Source: Phymorhynchus buccinoides
Taxonomy: Eukaryota; Mollusca; Gastropoda; Neogastropoda; Raphitomidae
Reading direction: 5' to 3'
DNA length: 64,000 nucleotides
Assembly (NCBI GenBank): GCA_017654935.2
Contig: CM065682.1
Location: 38,463,780-38,527,779, forward strand
Position numbers and translations under genes: made by a program. Below the pieces are notes generated by a model, which was not told the origin of the DNA, ran no database searches, and saw only the letters and a list, made by a program, of their open reading frames with translations. Of the stretch, positions 60,385-64,000 are shown one piece after another (position 1 is the first letter of the stretch; each line of letters starts with the position of its first letter).

Positions 60385-61756
60385 CTGAACACGCAATAAC
60401 AACAATAATGAGTATAAAAATCAAAGTATGATTTAATTGCATCATATCTTTGCTAAACAATATAACTTTTAGCCGTCAAAGGTTTTAAAATAAACCGAAA
60501 ATTCGCTGCCACAACTACGGTGTTGGTTTTATTTATTCTAGTCTTAAATGCTAAACAATATTGGAGATGCAATTATGCAAGCGTGTGTTTTGAAAAAAAG
60601 TATATACCGTATTATCCGGTCCACAAAGCGCACCGTTGTCTAAGCCTCACCCCCCTGAATTTTATTAAAATTCTGGGAAAAACAACGATAAAGGCGCATT
60701 CAGTGTCTAAGCCGCAAGAGACTGAAAAAGAAAAACGAACCTGAGAAGTTTCAACTTGGAAGCTGACTTCGCATTTACGTGTGCACAGGGTTCGTAAAGA
60801 TCGACACAATCACGACTGTTTCAGTTCACCCTTTGATCATAAACTGCACAGTGATGACACATGTGCATAAAGTGGTGAAATTTAGTGGTCAGATCATGAT
60901 ATCGCTAATTAAATTCTTCAGTTTCGGCATGAGAACAGTTAGTTTTTACCGAGATTGACGATGTCAACACGCACAGGCTGGAGTTGATGACCAGCCTAAA
61001 ATACGGAAGGGGAAATATTCACAAATTAGCCGCAATCGTTTTAACTGCAGGGGTCAAAGTTGAAGAAAAAGGTATCGGCTTATAGCCCGGTAAATATGGT
61101 ATTTAGCTTAGCTCTCTGAAATAACAGCTACCCCCCTTTGCTATCTGACAGTCATAGTCTGAAATCAGACAGGCATACACACACACATATATTTAGATGT
61201 AGCTACTATTTGACTGATAACAATGTAACTCCTCAGCCAGGTTATTTAAGGTGAAGGGAAATCACCCTTGATAGCCCACTCTGAGAGAAAAGAAAAGGGC
61301 TGGAGCTCCAAGGGTACTCCCCTTACCCCTTACCACTACGATAGCATAGGGAGTCTTTTGTGAATGACTATGACTCTCAAACTAGGAGGCATTTGCACTG
61401 CCTTTCGATGCTGCAGCCAAGGGGGTTACTTGGCCTTTGGGGACCTTCCACAACACCAGCTGTCATCAAGTCTTCGTGGGAGTGGGGTGAATTCTGGGCA
61501 AGGGCTATAGATAAAACGTATCCTCTGAAGTCAGAGTGTGGCTGCCCACGTGGCAGGGTAATCAAAAACGGTCACACACGTAATGTTCTCATCCCTAGCT
61601 GATGCTTTTGTACCATAATGTTCAAGTGCTTTGGCTGTTGAGATGATCCCTGGAGTCTTTAAGCCAGGGTATGACAACAACATAGATAAAACTTTAAGAA
61701 ATAATCTCACACTTACCTGAACTTGTGAGGCCTTCTGGCACAGCACCAGGATTGGA
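60245..61756 (-). CDS. TOM1: TOM1/TOM1L2-like endosomal adaptor, last two exons
   Basis: Two minus-strand exons (61756-61717 and 60384-60245) join in phase to give GAVPEGLTSSEFDRFLMERA, a Thr/Pro-rich linker, and the end EEENSLFAL. Vertebrate TOM1 and TOM1L2 end with a closely similar block (an E-E-F-D-K-F-L-E-E-R-A segment and a D-A-L-F-A-L terminus), so the assignment rests on a distinctive C-terminal signature. TOM1 proteins carry VHS and GAT domains and link ubiquitinated cargo, Tollip and clathrin at endosomes; those domains lie upstream, beyond 64000. The gene converges on the unc-89-like gene. Confidence 0.82.
60605..61102. mobile_element. Imperfect inverted-repeat element in the TOM1-like intron
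   Basis: TACCGTATTATCCGG at the left and CCGGTAAATATGGTA at the right form a rough inverted repeat; GCGCACCGTTGTCTAAGCC and GGTATCGGCTTATAGCCC continue it. The ends resemble those around 30060 and 31030. Confidence 0.45.
61515..61685 (+). mobile_element. SINE-like family A, 3' part
   Basis: CGTATCCTCTGAAGTCAGAG, GGCAGGGTAATCAAAAACGG, GTCTTTAAGCCAGGGTATGA, CAACAACAT tail. It ends about 30 bases from the TOM1-like exon's donor. Confidence 0.72.
61717..61756 (-). CDS. TOM1: TOM1-like penultimate exon, 40 nt
   Basis: Minus strand: acceptor CAATTGCAG, 40 bases, donor GTAAGT. Codes SNPGAVPEGLTSS plus one base of the next Glu codon. Small, but the splice sites are strong and the joined peptide matches the TOM1 pattern. 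Confidence 0.78.
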
Positions 61757-64000
61757 CTGCAATTGAAAGACGAAAACTTTACGCTAAAGAAAAAACTTGT
61801 TACAGACGCACATACAGACACACAAAGACGACAGTATATCAAAGAAAAAGAAAAGCATTGCATATGATACCATTACAATAAACTCCTGTAAAAGGGTGCA
61901 GGGGAGGTCATTGCAAAAAGAAGTGTAGGGCTCTGTTGTTCTTCAGTTTAACGTCCTTATAACTAAAAGTGGTACAGACAGGAGGACTGTGTGTGTGTGC
62001 ATGCATGCGTGTGTGTGTGCGTTTGTGTGCGTAGATAAGCATAACATGTGTGTAAGAGTGTGTGTGTATGTGTATGAGTGTATGTAAGTATATGTAAGCA
62101 TGCATTTTTAACCAGCAGGGAGCAATGCTGGTTAATGTTTTCACTGCTGTCTGTCTGCTTGTTCCTATGTCAACACAATAGCGTTTGAACAGAGGAACCT
62201 AGGATAAGGATGCTCATTTTTTTGCGAATAGAAAGCCAGGATATTTAGGCCAAGTTCGAAAATGAAGATCACTTGGTCAAAGGCCAAGGTCACTGCAGCC
62301 AAAAATGCTGCCGTGCCACTGATTGATCTAGCGTTTTCACGCTCTAGTTGAGTGACACTTAACCTGGGCATGAAATACCATAATCAACCCGAAAATGTCA
62401 TTACCCACTACTTCCAATAGCTGTAATGTATCCCAAAGAAATCAGAATCCCAGTGAAGAAAAAAATAATACTAGAAATAATATTTTTACACACTCACACG
62501 TACACTAATCAAAACATTATTCTGTGGAATAGGGAAGATCTAAAAATCGCTAAAAGTAGTAAAACTCAATCCTCTGATTCGATTTTAAATGAAGACTTCA
62601 ATAAATGAATATTGCCTACTCACACCACTACGATCACACAAGGGTAGTGATAATGTAGGTATAAAAAACAAAACAACTACAACCACAGGGAGAAAAAGGA
62701 AAATAAAAAACATAAATACTGTCAAACAAGCAATCCCAAATGTAAGTAAGGCAAGGTTAAAGATACAATCAGTTATCCTAAAATATTCAATTAGTTATCT
62801 ACGGCACACACACAAAAAAGAAAGCACTTTATTTTACTTGATTTACAAAATCCTTATTATTAGTTATTTAACTATAGTTCTTTTCTTTTTTTTAAACAAA
62901 GAAAAAAGCAAGTGTACTATTAATATACAGAACCAAAACTCTTCATAACTAGAGACAACCAAGCTCTCAACTCATAAATGCTTTAGTAATAGTTATCAAG
63001 GTAAAAACAATTAACTGAGGACCAAGAAAAAAACTTTTAAAAGCTAAACGAAACGAACCAAAAAGACATGGCTAGTTTTTATGGTTCCAGTTCATATACA
63101 TTGCATGCACCCAAAAACGCCTCTGAGTTTTCAGCATACACTGATGCACTTCTTTAATGCCTGGGTAATTATTAGGCACAAAAAAGAATATGTCATAAAA
63201 ATATTGTTATTAAAGAAACATGAAAGTTATTCCTAAAAGGCACCAAAACTAAGCAATCATTCAAGAAAGAAATAGGCTATGTTACATCCATGTGGTTTTT
63301 AGGCATGATTAGTGCGGCTCAACAAAATATCCACTGATACCATGAAATCAAAAATAACCATTGAAAACAAAAATAATAATAAAGCTAAACCAACCCAAAC
63401 CAAACGATAACCACAGGAATGTTAACAAATCTATGCAATTAAAAAAACAACCATGTTAGTTCTCTTTGCCCTCATCCCATTTTTTCAAAACATTTAACGG
63501 CACTTAAGATAATATGGAACTATAATAAAAAATATTGGTAAAAAGAAATGGCAAACGGGAAAAAAAAAATTTAACTAAAAAAAATAAACAAGCTAGATAT
63601 AAAAAAAAGGCAACACACATGGTTAGGCACAACCGTAATGCATTAACAAAAGCTCTTCGAACAAAAAAAGAAGAATCCAACAGCGAACCATATTACAGCA
63701 CAAACAATAAGAGGGAATAAATGGTAAACTTCTCCAGGCCTCCAGGTTGCTGACACCCTACTCACTCACCTCTGCCTCTATGCCATGTTTGAAAGATTTC
63801 AAGTCAGCCTGGAACACCCCACCATTTGTACACTTTGTTTGGATTTTTTTTTGATTTTTTTTTTTTTAAATCTGACCCAGGACAAACTTTCATGGCAATC
63901 CATATTTTATTTCTACTGTTGAGATCCTATTTACAATATTCAAACATCCATTGACAAGCTTGAAACAAACGGGAGTAGGAATACAGACGAAAAGACATGC
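61757..64000 (-). other. TOM1-like intron, no exon found
   Basis: AT-rich. A GT/GTGTGC microsatellite lies at 61987-62100. I looked for the preceding TOM1 exon on the minus strand and did not find one; it is probably beyond 64000. Confidence 0.45.

Overview
This is animal nuclear DNA. It has short exons, long AT-rich introns, GT–AG splice sites and very many repeats. The protein families and the transposon mix (a DIRS element, tRNA-derived SINEs, small inverted-repeat transposons) fit a marine invertebrate, most likely a mollusc and perhaps a gastropod; that placement is inference. Nothing bacterial is present.

Main gene, plus strand, 4101-43711: the 3' part of a giant muscle protein of the UNC-89/obscurin/SPEG class. 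I could join 32 exons whose splice phases all agree, giving 6585 nt, or 2194 codons plus a stop (N-terminus outside the window). Domain order: half FN3, linker, FN3, linker, FN3, linker, FN3, Arg/Ser-rich linker, Ig, Ig, kinase 1, interkinase linker, Ig, FN3, linker, kinase 2, long acidic tail. Kinase 1 keeps the glycine loop, the ATP lysine, the catalytic Asp and DFG. Kinase 2 has lost the catalytic Asp (HLN) and has DFS for DFG, so it reads as a pseudokinase.

The introns are unusually rich in minisatellites. In four of them (after the exons ending at 10075, 13816, 31374 and 40170) the repeat unit is a copy of the 3' end of the preceding exon together with its 5' splice site. In three of the four, the exon-derived piece is bounded by AG and GT, has a length divisible by three (15, 24/30 and 27 nt) and keeps the local phase, so each array looks like a row of frame-preserving microexons. 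This is the most unusual structure in the window. A duplicated broken exon (37790-37835), a coding 40-residue repeat (43052-43651) and degenerate acceptor copies (9580-9866) show the same tendency to duplicate exon edges.

Region 43712-60244 is the 3' flank between two convergent genes. It holds an apparently complete DIRS-type tyrosine-recombinase retrotransposon on the minus strand (49095-55558) with gag, RT/RNase H and recombinase frames, near-identical inverted terminal repeats and an internal complementary region matching both ends. At the right end, on the minus strand, are the last two exons of a TOM1/TOM1L2-like endosomal adaptor gene (61756-60245). The rest is introns and transposon debris, including several datable nested insertions.
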